NCBI RefSeq assembly: GCF_009362845.1
Contig: NZ_WHNW01000002.1
Coordinates: forward strand, 248,001 to 312,000
DNA length: 64,000 nucleotides
Origin: Ostreibacterium oceani
GTDB lineage: Bacteria; Pseudomonadota; Gammaproteobacteria; Cardiobacteriales; Ostreibacteriaceae
Direction: 5' to 3'
Shown here: positions 42,227 through 50,615 of the stretch, piece by piece
Numbering within the stretch: position 1 is the stretch's first letter
Layout of the letters: each line of letters begins with the position of its first letter
Notes under the pieces: generated by a model
Database searches by the model: none
What the model was told of the DNA's origin: nothing
What the model saw: the letters and a program-made list of their open reading frames with translations, nothing else
Made by a program: the position numbers and the translations under genes

Positions 42227-43618
42227 ATGGAATTTGATGCCTTCATGCTATCGCGTATTCAGTTTGCCGCCAACATCACGTTTCATATTATGTTTCCATC
42301 CGTCACGATTGCGATGGGATGGATTTTACTTTTTTTCAAATTACGCTTTAACAAAACGGGCGACGAAGCATGGATGCACGCGTATTTTTTCTTTACTAAA
42401 GTTTTTGCCCTTAGCTTTGCCATTGGCGTTGTCAGCGGCATTACCATGTCATTCCAATTTGGCACGAATTGGCCAGGTTTTATGGAAGTTGTCGGCAATA
42501 TCGCAGGCCCGCTCCTTGCCTACGAAGTGCTGACCGCTTTCTTTTTAGAAGCCACTTTTTTAGGCATTATGCTCTTTGGCTTTCGCCGTGTGCCAGGCTG
42601 GCTACACACCACCGCCACGTCGCTGGTCGCGATTGGTACAACCGCATCCGCTTTTTGGATTATCGTGCTCAATAGCTGGATGCATACACCGACTGGATTT
42701 GAAATGATTGCCAACGATACTGGTCTAATGCAAGCCCACGTCACAAACTGGTGGGAAGTCATTTTTAACCCATCAATGCCTTATCGATTTATTCATATGC
42801 TACTGGCCTCTGGACTCACTGCATGCTTTTTGATTGCAGGGCTGTCTGCGTATCGCTTGCTTCGAGCCGACCCCTCGCCAGCCGTATTAAAGGCACTAAA
42901 AACCGCATTATACAGTGCTGCGGTGCTCATTGTTATGCAAATTATTGCAGGACATGAGCACGGCCTCAACACCAAACAATACCAGCCCGCTAAACTCGCC
43001 GCCATGGAGGCCGTCTGGGAAACAGAGCGCAGTGTACCGTTTGTGCTATTCGCCATCCCTAACGAAGCCGAGCGCCGCAATGATTTTGCCATTGAAATCC
43101 CCTATGCTGCCAGCCTCGTTGTTACCAGCTCTCTTGATGGCGAAATCAAAGGACTGAACGAATTTGATGTGCATCCACCTGTTGCGCCTGTATTTTTTGG
43201 ATTTCGAATTATGGTGGGTATTGGCATGCTAATGTTGCTCGTTTCTTGGATAGGAAGCTATCACTTAACACGCAACAAACCCCTTAAAAAATGGTTTTTA
43301 TATATCTTGGTCGGCATGACATTTGCAGGCACCATTGCAACCATCGCCGGCTGGTATGTGACTGAAATTGGTCGCCAGCCTTGGTTAGTCGAGGGGGTAT
43401 TAACGACTGCAGATGCACTGGGACCAATCTCTGGCGGTATGGTATTTTCAACCCTGATGATGTACTTAGGTGTTTATGCGTTTTTGACGGTTGCTTATAT
43501 CGCCACGTTATTTTATCTGGCGAAAAAAGCCGGCGACGGATCCAGACGAGACCCTGAAAAACTGGTTGCCGAAGGTGGTGAACGCCATGCATACAGTGCA
43601 AGCGCCACCACTGACTGA
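42227..43618 (+). CDS. cydA: Cytochrome bd-type quinol oxidase subunit I, short Q-loop
   Basis: CydA carries hemes b558, b595 and d and oxidises quinol while reducing oxygen to water. The 463-residue product shows the heme ligand region NITFHIMFPSVTIAMGW near residue 20, RFIHMLLASGLTACFLIAGL near 187, the Q-loop GHEHGLNTKQYQPAKLAAME, and the GRQPW motif (YVTEIGRQPWLVEGVL) near 380. The loop after PAKLAAME is short, as in the cyanide-insensitive oxidase (CioA) group, and unlike the 522-residue E. coli CydA. It follows the regulator by 3 bp and is followed by cydB after 49 bp. Confidence 0.95.
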   Translation: MEFDAFMLSRIQFAANITFHIMFPSVTIAMGWILLFFKLRFNKTGDEAWMHAYFFFTKVFALSFAIGVVSGITMSFQFGTNWPGFMEVVGNIAGPLLAYEVLTAFFLEATFLGIMLFGFRRVPGWLHTTATSLVAIGTTASAFWIIVLNSWMHTPTGFEMIANDTGLMQAHVTNWWEVIFNPSMPYRFIHMLLASGLTACFLIAGLSAYRLLRADPSPAVLKALKTALYSAAVLIVMQIIAGHEHGLNTKQYQPAKLAAMEAVWETERSVPFVLFAIPNEAERRNDFAIEIPYAASLVVTSSLDGEIKGLNEFDVHPPVAPVFFGFRIMVGIGMLMLLVSWIGSYHLTRNKPLKKWFLYILVGMTFAGTIATIAGWYVTEIGRQPWLVEGVLTTADALGPISGGMVFSTLMMYLGVYAFLTVAYIATLFYLAKKAGDGSRRDPEKLVAEGGERHAYSASATTD

Positions 43619-43667
43619 GATTGTCCGCAGCTTAGACAACAAACAACAAACATGACAAGAGGATAAT

Positions 43668-44681
43668 ATGATTCAACAAGCATTGACCGATGGCACGTGG
43701 CTACCCTACACCTTTGCTTTTTTGATGGGTTTGTCTATGCTAATTTATGCCGTCTTAGACGGATACGACTTAGGCGTGGGCATGTTAATCGATCGCGCGA
43801 CAGACGACGAAAAAGACACGATGATTGCCTCAATTGGGCCGTTTTGGGATGCTAATGAAACTTGGCTCATTCTCGGCGTGGGGCTGCTGCTTGTTGCCTT
43901 TCCTATGGCGCACGGCGTTATTTTAACCGCGCTATACTTGCCCGTTGCCATCATGTTATTTGGTCTTATTTTTCGTGGCGTATCGTTTGACTTTCGCGCC
44001 AAAGTACCAAAACATAAAAAAAATCGCTGGAATAAAAAATTCTTTTACGGATCACTACTCACCGCACTGGCACAAGGGTTTATGTTGGGGTTTTATATCA
44101 TCGGATTTGATACCAGCTTGGCAGGTTTATTGTTTTCGGTGTTAATTGCTGTTGCACTGGCCTCTGCGTATTGTTTAATTGGCGCTTGCTGGCTTATCAT
44201 GAAATGCGAAAAACAACTTCAAGTCAAGGCGGTGCGCTGGGCAACTATCCACACGATTGGGTGCGCGGTCGGTTTGGCTGCCGTTTCTGTCACAACGCCA
44301 CTAATGAGTGAGCGTATTTTTAACAAATGGTTTGCATTCCCAGAGCTACTTTGGCTGGCGCCCATTCCTGTCCTGACAATCGGGTTGTTACTGAGCCTGT
44401 TTTTACTACTCAAAAAACTCCCCATGCAAAACGACCGTTATTGCTGGCTGCCATTTGTGATGACGATTGTCATTTTCATATTGGGTTTTTTGGGGTTGGC
44501 GTATAGTTTTTTCCCGTATCTAGTGCCTGAAAAAATGACCATTTTACAGGCCGCCGCCGCACCCGCTTCGTTAAAAATTATGCTCGTTGGCGCGTTGATT
44601 GTCTTGCCGATTTTAATCGCCTATACGTTTCTTGCCTATCGAATCTTCCATGGCAAAGCGACGGAATTGCATTATGATTAA
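43668..44681 (+). CDS. cydB: Cytochrome bd-type quinol oxidase subunit II
   Basis: The 337-residue partner of CydA has nine or so membrane segments and the family start YTFAFLMGLSMLIYAVLDGY followed by DLGVGMLI. PFWDANETWLILGVGLLLVA and LYLPVAIMLFGLIFRGVSFD with FRAK are also typical. AAGAGGA lies 6 bp before the ATG. No small cydX gene follows: the next gene starts from the other strand 10 bp after the stop codon. This also fits the CIO-type complex. Confidence 0.95.
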   Translation: MIQQALTDGTWLPYTFAFLMGLSMLIYAVLDGYDLGVGMLIDRATDDEKDTMIASIGPFWDANETWLILGVGLLLVAFPMAHGVILTALYLPVAIMLFGLIFRGVSFDFRAKVPKHKKNRWNKKFFYGSLLTALAQGFMLGFYIIGFDTSLAGLLFSVLIAVALASAYCLIGACWLIMKCEKQLQVKAVRWATIHTIGCAVGLAAVSVTTPLMSERIFNKWFAFPELLWLAPIPVLTIGLLLSLFLLLKKLPMQNDRYCWLPFVMTIVIFILGFLGLAYSFFPYLVPEKMTILQAAAAPASLKIMLVGALIVLPILIAYTFLAYRIFHGKATELHYD

Positions 44682-44691
44682 CTAACGAGAT

Positions 44692-45423
44692 TTATTCTTG
44701 ACGTAGCCTGTCTATCAAGCTTAATAAATCTTCGCCTTGTTTTACCTTGTCTAAGATGTAATACAGACCAACTGATGAATTTTGACCTAATAATTTAGCG
44801 TATGCCGCTTTTGCACCCTGATAATTTCTGATATTTTGCTGAGCATCGTCACTCCAAAATTTACTGGGCTTATCCAATGCAGTAACACGGAAAAATTCCG
44901 CCGACGTAATAGTCGGCAAATCTATATAGTGATGGCGAAAATCAACTTGCAAAGCTGCACCCTCATCAAACCATGTCGGTATTTCCATCGTCCTTTTTAG
45001 ATACCCCAATCGCGCTAAAATTTCAGCATGAACCAATTCATGCGCAACCACATCAATACCGATTTTATTTGCATCCAAGATAATATAGCTTTCCCACGGC
45101 GTTAAATAAGCAACACCTGGAATGCCTTTTGGCAGATTTAGCTTGGTAGCTTCCTCATCATCAGAAACAAATAGAATTTTGGGATTTGCGAGTGGCTCAC
45201 CATAGTAATCCGTAACTCGCTGTCTCGCCTCCGAGATTAAATTAATGGCTTTTTTTTGGTCTTTTTCCGAAAACTTTTTTTGTGTATAGATTTCATCCGC
45301 TATTTCAATAAACCCGAAAGAGTCAATAAAAACAAGACGTATCATATAACTATAATAATAACCAACCAGCAAAAAACCTGCTAATAATACAATAAGACTA
45401 GACTTAATCAACTTACCTTTCAT
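44692..45423 (-). CDS. Membrane-anchored putative metallopeptidase with HExxH motif
   Basis: I do not recognise the family, but the 243-residue product has an N-terminal membrane segment or signal anchor (SSLIVLLAGFLLVGYYYSYM, residues about 8-27). The zinc motif HELVHAE lies at about residue 127 (VVAHELVHAEILARLGY). WFDEGAALQVD follows about 20 residues later, where the Glu could be the third zinc ligand, as in gluzincins. The catalytic part would face the periplasm. Its ATG lies one base after the upstream gene's stop codon (45425), so the two are translationally linked. Substrate unknown. Confidence 0.7.
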   Translation of the reverse strand: MKGKLIKSSLIVLLAGFLLVGYYYSYMIRLVFIDSFGFIEIADEIYTQKKFSEKDQKKAINLISEARQRVTDYYGEPLANPKILFVSDDEEATKLNLPKGIPGVAYLTPWESYIILDANKIGIDVVAHELVHAEILARLGYLKRTMEIPTWFDEGAALQVDFRHHYIDLPTITSAEFFRVTALDKPSKFWSDDAQQNIRNYQGAKAAYAKLLGQNSSVGLYYILDKVKQGEDLLSLIDRLRQE

Positions 45424-45424
45424 T

Positions 45425-46315
45425 TTACAATCCTTGTCGGTTCAAAACGCTTTTATCCGAGGGAAAAATATCAGCAGGGATGTCAATGCCTTGGGACTGT
45501 GCCAGTTCGACAAAGCGCTGGTAGTTTTCGCTTGCCTTTGCGCTATCACCTAGGGCTTCATAGCCCCGACCAAGCACAAAATACCCATAGGCAGCATTAG
45601 CGTCATAGTTGACGATATTGGCGGCGACTAGAATCGCTTCGTTATGCAATTCATAACCCAATAACCACACCGCCATCTGTGTATATTGCTGGATGGTCTC
45701 TGCTGACATCGGGTATTTTTCTAGGTAAGCGATATAGCGTTTTGTTGACTCATAGTTAGGCTTAAATGAACTGCAAGCGCTACTAGTACGCCCACTTGTC
45801 GATTGTTCTTCTAAACAAGTTATTATTTCGTCCAATGAACGCTCAATATGAAATGTTGTTTTACACTCGCTATCAGATAATAATGCGTCAAAAAAATTCA
45901 TCACTGGATAGTCAAGAGGGAAATCAACTAATTTCCGACATTCGACAATAGGAAGGTCTGGGTCAGGGCCTTCTCTTCTATAGATAAATATTTCGGAAAT
46001 GCGCCATGCATGATCGTTTTTTGTATAAGTGACTTCAAGTTCATTTCTATCACCACCCGTCTCGACCCTAACTTGACTGGTTTTTGGGTACGATACGGTG
46101 AAAAGCCCTTGTCCATAGCTTATGAATGTAGATAATGCTTTATTTGGGCATGAAAGATAAAACGGGGCAGCGTTCTCGATGTGCTCAGGATAGTCCTCTT
46201 CATAAGTAATGACACAATGCTCATCTTGGAAAAAAAATTCTTGGGAAACATGCTCTTGAGCCGCCACCAGATTGGTAAAACAGATAATAAAATAAAACCA
46301 TAAATTTCGTATCAT
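45425..46315 (-). CDS. Exported protein of unknown function with TPR-like C-terminus
   Basis: No family is recognised. With the ATG at 46315 the product is 296 residues and opens with a signal peptide (MIRNLWFYFIICFTNLVAA). The N-terminal half holds five or six Cys (EHCVITYEED, FYLSCPN, IVECRKLV, SECKTTF, IITCLEEQ), which suggests disulfides. The C-terminal third reads like tetratricopeptide repeats (EAILVAANIVNYDANAAYGY followed by FVLGRGYEALGDSAKASENY). A TTG at 46327 with AGGA 9 bp upstream is an alternative start. It precedes the HExxH gene by one base; the pair looks like a small functional unit. Confidence 0.6.
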   Translation of the reverse strand: MIRNLWFYFIICFTNLVAAQEHVSQEFFFQDEHCVITYEEDYPEHIENAAPFYLSCPNKALSTFISYGQGLFTVSYPKTSQVRVETGGDRNELEVTYTKNDHAWRISEIFIYRREGPDPDLPIVECRKLVDFPLDYPVMNFFDALLSDSECKTTFHIERSLDEIITCLEEQSTSGRTSSACSSFKPNYESTKRYIAYLEKYPMSAETIQQYTQMAVWLLGYELHNEAILVAANIVNYDANAAYGYFVLGRGYEALGDSAKASENYQRFVELAQSQGIDIPADIFPSDKSVLNRQGL

Positions 46316-46417
46316 GCTAACTTTCAATTTTTAAATTCCTAGGCAGTTATTACTTTTAAGAAATACACGCGCTATCTACAGCTTGCAACCGAAATGCATT
46401 CGCTACCTTAGTACAAT

Positions 46418-46452
46418 AAAAAAGGCCCGAACCAATAACACGGGTTCAGGCC
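46418..46452 (-). terminator. Rho-independent terminator of the rpsP-rimM-trmD-rplS operon
   Basis: On the minus strand GGCCTGAACC pairs with GGTTCGGGCC across a 9-nt loop (stem arms 46443-46452 and 46424-46433, one G-U pair). Six T residues follow. It lies about 50 bp after the rplS stop codon. Confidence 0.92.
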
Positions 46453-46504
46453 TCGATACTGACAGCTAATCGGTTTACGTTATCTACACGACAACGTGCG
46501 ACCG

Positions 46505-46864
46505 TTATGATGATTTGATATTTAGCTTTTCCTTGATTCTCGCAGCACGTCCCGTCAATGAACGCAAGTAGTACAACTTGGCACGTCTGACGTCACCACG
46601 ACGCTTGACCTCGATCGAATCGATACCGTGACTGTAAGTTTGGAATACCCGCTCAACGCCCTCTCCGTGTGAAATCTTACGCACAGTAAAGGCAGAATTC
46701 AATCCACGATTTCGTTTGCCGATGACGACACCTTCAAATGCCTGAAGTCGCTCACGGTTGCCTTCTTTTACCTTAACCTGCACCACTACTGTATCCCCTG
46801 GCGCAAAGTCAGGATACGTTTTGTTCATTTGGGCTTGTTCAATCTCGTTAATTAAATTGCTCAT
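46505..46864 (-). CDS. rplS: 50S ribosomal protein L19
   Basis: L19 sits at the 30S-50S interface of the ribosome. The 119-residue product matches along its length: [60 protein letters not shown] and [19 protein letters not shown]. The ATG at 46864 has GGAG 6 bp upstream; a start four codons earlier lacks that. It is the last gene of the canonical rpsP operon and is followed by a strong terminator. Confidence 0.98.
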   Translation of the reverse strand: MSNLINEIEQAQMNKTYPDFAPGDTVVVQVKVKEGNRERLQAFEGVVIGKRNRGLNSAFTVRKISHGEGVERVFQTYSHGIDSIEVKRRGDVRRAKLYYLRSLTGRAARIKEKLNIKSS

Positions 46865-46881
46865 CGTGTACTCCACACTTA

Positions 46882-47619
46882 TTAGTTTCTATATTGTTTT
46901 AAGAAGTCGTTCAAAAGACATAAATCTGCTTCAGAGAGCGCCTTCTTGGCAAATAAATCTGGTCGTTTTAACCAGGTCATTCCCAGTGCCTGTTGATGTC
47001 GATAAGTCGCAATCGCTTGATGATTACCGCCCAACAACACTGTAGGAACAGATTTGCCAGTAACCGTTTCCGGTCTCGTAAAATGCGGATGATCCAATAA
47101 CCCTGTGGCAAACGAATCATATTGTGCAGACTCGTCATGCCCCAACGTCCCTGGAATTAACCGTGCAATACTGTCAATAACAGCCATTGCTGCGATTTCT
47201 CCGCCACTTAATACAAAGTCCCCTAAGGAACATTCTAAATCAATTTCATCATCGATAACCCGCTGATCGATGCCTTCGTAGCGCCCACATAATAACACTA
47301 CATGGGGTTTTTTGCTTAGTTTTTTCACCAAACGATGGTCTAATCTTTGCCCTTGCGGACTCAAATAAACCCGATAACCGCGACCGTGCTCTGCTTTGAT
47401 ACGTCCTAATGCTTGCATCAAAGGCGGCGCTTGCATTACCATGCCAGGTCCACCACCATAAGGTCTACCATCAACCGTCTGATGCACATCGCTAACAAAA
47501 TCTCGCGGGTTAACTATTGACAGCGATAAAATTGCTTGCTTTATCGCACGTCCTGTCACGCCATAAGACATTGCTGACTCTAGCATCTCAGGAAATAGAC
47601 TGATGACGTCAATCCGCAT
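46882..47619 (-). CDS. trmD: tRNA (guanine-N1)-methyltransferase TrmD
   Basis: TrmD methylates G37 of tRNAs with a G36 to prevent frameshifting. The trefoil-knot SPOUT enzyme shows [20 protein letters not shown] at its start, [59 protein letters not shown] and [11 protein letters not shown]. Of several candidate starts the ATG at 47619 fits the family and has GGGAAG 6 bp upstream. It overlaps rimM by 11 bp. Confidence 0.97.
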   Translation of the reverse strand: MRIDVISLFPEMLESAMSYGVTGRAIKQAILSLSIVNPRDFVSDVHQTVDGRPYGGGPGMVMQAPPLMQALGRIKAEHGRGYRVYLSPQGQRLDHRLVKKLSKKPHVVLLCGRYEGIDQRVIDDEIDLECSLGDFVLSGGEIAAMAVIDSIARLIPGTLGHDESAQYDSFATGLLDHPHFTRPETVTGKSVPTVLLGGNHQAIATYRHQQALGMTWLKRPDLFAKKALSEADLCLLNDFLKQYRN

Positions 47620-48142
47620 CATCTGCTTCCCAGTCCAGCGTCCAATCAACTATCATTTTGTTTGCATCCAAATCCACGGATAATACAAAATAATCAGGCA
47701 CAAAGGGAATCAAAATCTCCTGTGTTTCTTTTGTATCACTATTTTCATTAGTGACAACTATCACATCGTTGGCGCCTGTTTCCATCAAACTAGAGATGCT
47801 ACCAAGCAATTTGCCATGCAAGTCAAAAACCTGCAACCCAATCAAGTCGTCCCAATAATATTCTTTGTCGTTTAGCGCTGGTAACTCACTGCGTTTAATA
47901 AACAGCGATTCGCCAATCAAATGTGCCACTGCTTCGCGAGAGTCTACGCCATCAATATATCCAACAACGTATTTGCCCTGTTCGCGTATCGACGAAAAAA
48001 CCACAGCGCTTTTGGATTCACCAACATAAAAAGTTTTATATTGACCAATTCCTAGACGTGGCCGAGTATAAGAAAATAACTTAACCCCACCACGAACACC
48101 AAAAAAACTACTGACTTTACCCAGCTCGATGTATTTATCCAC
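47609..48142 (-). CDS. rimM: Ribosome maturation factor RimM
   Basis: RimM helps assemble the 30S head around S19. The 177-residue product opens YIELGKVSSFFGVRGGVKLF, then has a PRC-barrel with YYWDDLIGLQVFDLHGKLLG and SISSLMETGANDVIVV, and ends LIPFVPDYFVLSVDLDANK followed by MIVDWTLDW. The start is GTG at 48142, preceded by AGGTTG. Its 3' end overlaps trmD. Its place between rpsP and trmD is canonical. Confidence 0.96.
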   Translation of the reverse strand: MDKYIELGKVSSFFGVRGGVKLFSYTRPRLGIGQYKTFYVGESKSAVVFSSIREQGKYVVGYIDGVDSREAVAHLIGESLFIKRSELPALNDKEYYWDDLIGLQVFDLHGKLLGSISSLMETGANDVIVVTNENSDTKETQEILIPFVPDYFVLSVDLDANKMIVDWTLDWEADDAD

Positions 48143-48178
48143 GGCAACCTGTTACCACGAACACACCAATCGCTAAAT

Positions 48179-48430
48179 TTAGGCCTGTGCTTTTTTGTAA
48201 TCTTTTAATAAGCTCGCAACGCGGTCGCTTGGCTGGGCACCTTGGCTAATCCAATGCTCAACTCGCTCAACGTTAATTCTGAGTTTATCGGCTTGCCCTC
48301 GCGCTACTGGATTGAAAAAACCAACATTTTCAATAAAGCGGCCATCGCGTGCACGGCGGCTATCTGCCACGACTACTTGGTAAAAGGGCTTTTTCTTCGC
48401 GCCACCGCGAGAAAGTCTAATTGTGACCAT
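48179..48430 (-). CDS. rpsP: 30S ribosomal protein S16
   Basis: The 83-residue product starts [20 protein letters not shown] and continues [40 protein letters not shown], ending in [18 protein letters not shown] 7 bp before the ATG at 48430 supports this start over one four codons upstream. It is the first gene of the four-gene operon; an AT-rich stretch upstream (48460-48520) should hold the promoter, but I cannot pick a single site. Confidence 0.97.
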   Translation of the reverse strand: MVTIRLSRGGAKKKPFYQVVVADSRRARDGRFIENVGFFNPVARGQADKLRINVERVEHWISQGAQPSDRVASLLKDYKKAQA

Positions 48431-48606
48431 TAATAACCTCAATCAATGTAAATAAAGGACGATAATTTTACCGTTTTTCGCGTAAAAATAAAGCATTTAT
48501 TTTATTTATTTCGCATACCCGTATTTTTGTTATGCCTAAATCGGCTAATAAAATCGGCTGCAGACAGCCCAACGCCATCAGCAACCTATTTTTACTTACT
48601 TTACCA

Positions 48607-49980
48607 TTATTTTAACTTATTCATCAGCCCTGGTACTTTGCCCTGCATTTTATTGGCCATTTTCAACATTTTCCCCATTTTTCCTGAGTTAAAATTAGCC
48701 ATTTGCTTTTGCATTTCTTTAAATTGCTTGAGCATGCGGTTTACCTCTGGGATATCAATCCCGCTTCCCGCAGCAATCCGTTTTTTTCTAGAGCTTTTAA
48801 TCAGCTCTGGGGTTAACCGCTCTTCGGGTGTCATCGCATTAATAATTGCCACCATGCGACCAATTTGTTTGCTGTTTAATTGCTGATCTCTGACCTGCTG
48901 CGGAATTTCACTCATGCCAGGGATTTTTTCCATTAACTTTGCGATATCCATGCCTTGCATTTGTTCGAGTTGATCTTTGTAATCAACCAACGTAAACTTT
49001 TGCCCCGATTGCATTTTTTTAGCCAGCTTTTCGGCTTTGTCTTGATCGACTTGGTGCTGAATATCTTCGACTAAAGACAGCACATCACCCATCCCCAAAA
49101 TCCGTGATGCAATCCGCTCTGGGTGAAATGCCTCTAGCGCGTCGGTCTTCTCACCAATACCTAAAAATTTGATTGGTTTACCCGTGATATGGCGAATCGA
49201 CAACGCAGCACCGCCACGTGCGTCTCCATCAATTTTCGTCAATATTACGCCTGTTAACGCCAGTGCATCATGAAATGCCTTGGCGGTATTGGCGGCATCT
49301 TGCCCCGTCATGGCATCGACGACAAATAACGTCTCAACAGGATCAACTGCGCTGTGAATTGCCTGAATTTCCGCCATCATTTCAGCATCAATATGCAAGC
49401 GGCCCGCCGTGTCAATAATAAGCACATCCAGTGTTTTTTGTTTGGCATACGCCAAGGCACGCTGCGCGATATCTAGTGGTTTTTCGTCAGCGCTACTCGG
49501 GATAAAGTCAGCACCTACTTGGCTCGCAACGGTTGCTAACTGCTCAATCGCTGCTGGTCGGTAAACGTCTGCCGAAACGACGGCGACTTTTTTATGCTCT
49601 CGTTCAATCAATCGTTTGGCCAACTTTGCTGTACTGGTGGTTTTACCCGAGCCTTGCAAGCCCGCCATTAATATTACCGCTGGCGGCTGTGCACTCAATG
49701 CCAAGCCATCATTCGCCTGCCCCATGACCTCCGTTAATTCTGCATGCACAATCTTGATAAATGCCTGTCCTGGCGATAGCTTGGTATTAACTTCCGCGCC
49801 GATGGCTTTGTCTTTAATCTCGGCGATGATTTGCTTAACGACGGGCAAGGCGACATCTGCCTCGAGCAACGCCATGCGAACATCGCGTAACGCTTCCTTG
49901 ATATTGTCTTCGCTAAGGCGTGCTTGGCCTTTTAGGGTTTTAACGGTTTGCTGTAAACGCTGACTTAGATTTTCAAACAT
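48607..49980 (-). CDS. ffh: Signal recognition particle protein Ffh
   Basis: Ffh binds 4.5S RNA and delivers membrane proteins to FtsY. The 457-residue product (ATG at 49980) has the N domain (MFENLSQRLQQTVKTLKGQA), the GTPase domain with GLQGSGKTTSTAKLAKRL, DVYRPAAIEQL, DTAGRLHIDAEMM, and LTKIDGDARGGAALS, and the Met-rich M domain (MQGMDIAKLMEKIPGMSEIP; EVNRMLKQFKEMQKQM). An in-frame start at 50040 would add an atypical Asn/Ser-rich extension. It is upstream of rpsP on the same strand only in the sense of transcription order; 176 bp separate them. Confidence 0.97.
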   Translation of the reverse strand: MFENLSQRLQQTVKTLKGQARLSEDNIKEALRDVRMALLEADVALPVVKQIIAEIKDKAIGAEVNTKLSPGQAFIKIVHAELTEVMGQANDGLALSAQPPAVILMAGLQGSGKTTSTAKLAKRLIEREHKKVAVVSADVYRPAAIEQLATVASQVGADFIPSSADEKPLDIAQRALAYAKQKTLDVLIIDTAGRLHIDAEMMAEIQAIHSAVDPVETLFVVDAMTGQDAANTAKAFHDALALTGVILTKIDGDARGGAALSIRHITGKPIKFLGIGEKTDALEAFHPERIASRILGMGDVLSLVEDIQHQVDQDKAEKLAKKMQSGQKFTLVDYKDQLEQMQGMDIAKLMEKIPGMSEIPQQVRDQQLNSKQIGRMVAIINAMTPEERLTPELIKSSRKKRIAAGSGIDIPEVNRMLKQFKEMQKQMANFNSGKMGKMLKMANKMQGKVPGLMNKLK

Positions 49981-50193
49981 AATTACTCTATTTGCATTCG
50001 ATTTGTTGGAATTTATTGGGATTGATTTGGCTTGAACCAAGTATTGTATTATATTATAACCGATAATGCGGCGAAAGTTTTAACAAATATACCGCTTCTC
50101 TGCTACGCACCTGTCACAGCAAGCAACAAAGCAAGCAAACACAGCAAGCGGCACAACAAACCCACACAAAACACAACCTGAACGGAGTTTGCC

Positions 50194-50604
50194 ATGACCA
50201 ACCAACCAGCCCCAGCATCTAGCGCCGAAAACACCAATGCCAAAAACGTACTCGGTGAACCGCTACAATCCTGCTGTTTTGCACCCATCACAGGATTTTA
50301 TCGCGATGGCTATTGCCGAACAGACAAATACGACATCGGCGAACACACCGTATGCACCCAGATGACGGAAACCTTTCTCAACTTCTCTAAACAAGCGGGC
50401 AATGATTTATCAACACCACGCCCCGAATTTGGTTTTCCAGGGCTAAATGCAGGCGATCGCTGGTGCGTTTGCGCCTTACGTTGGTTAGAAGCGTATGAAG
50501 CAGGCTGCGCGCCACCCGTTATTTTAGCCGCTTGCGATGCCAGCGTGCTCGATAGCATTCCGCTATCGGCACTGCAAGCCCATGCCATCAAAGCAACCCA
50601 CTGA
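50194..50604 (+). CDS. DUF2237 family protein
   Basis: The 136-residue protein fits DUF2237: VLGEPLQSCCFAPITGFYRD, GYCRTDKYDIGEHTVCTQMT, FLNFSKQAGNDLSTPRPEFG, then FPGLNAGDRWCVCALRWLEA. The family is widespread, small, soluble and without known function; the conserved Cys residues (CC, VC, CVC) might bind a metal. The first 17 residues are Ala/Asn-rich filler. GAACGGAG lies upstream, ahead of a leader with AGCAAGC repeats. selO starts 11 bp after the stop codon, so the two are likely co-transcribed. Confidence 0.88.
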   Translation: MTNQPAPASSAENTNAKNVLGEPLQSCCFAPITGFYRDGYCRTDKYDIGEHTVCTQMTETFLNFSKQAGNDLSTPRPEFGFPGLNAGDRWCVCALRWLEAYEAGCAPPVILAACDASVLDSIPLSALQAHAIKATH

Positions 50605-50615
50605 ACGATAACCGC

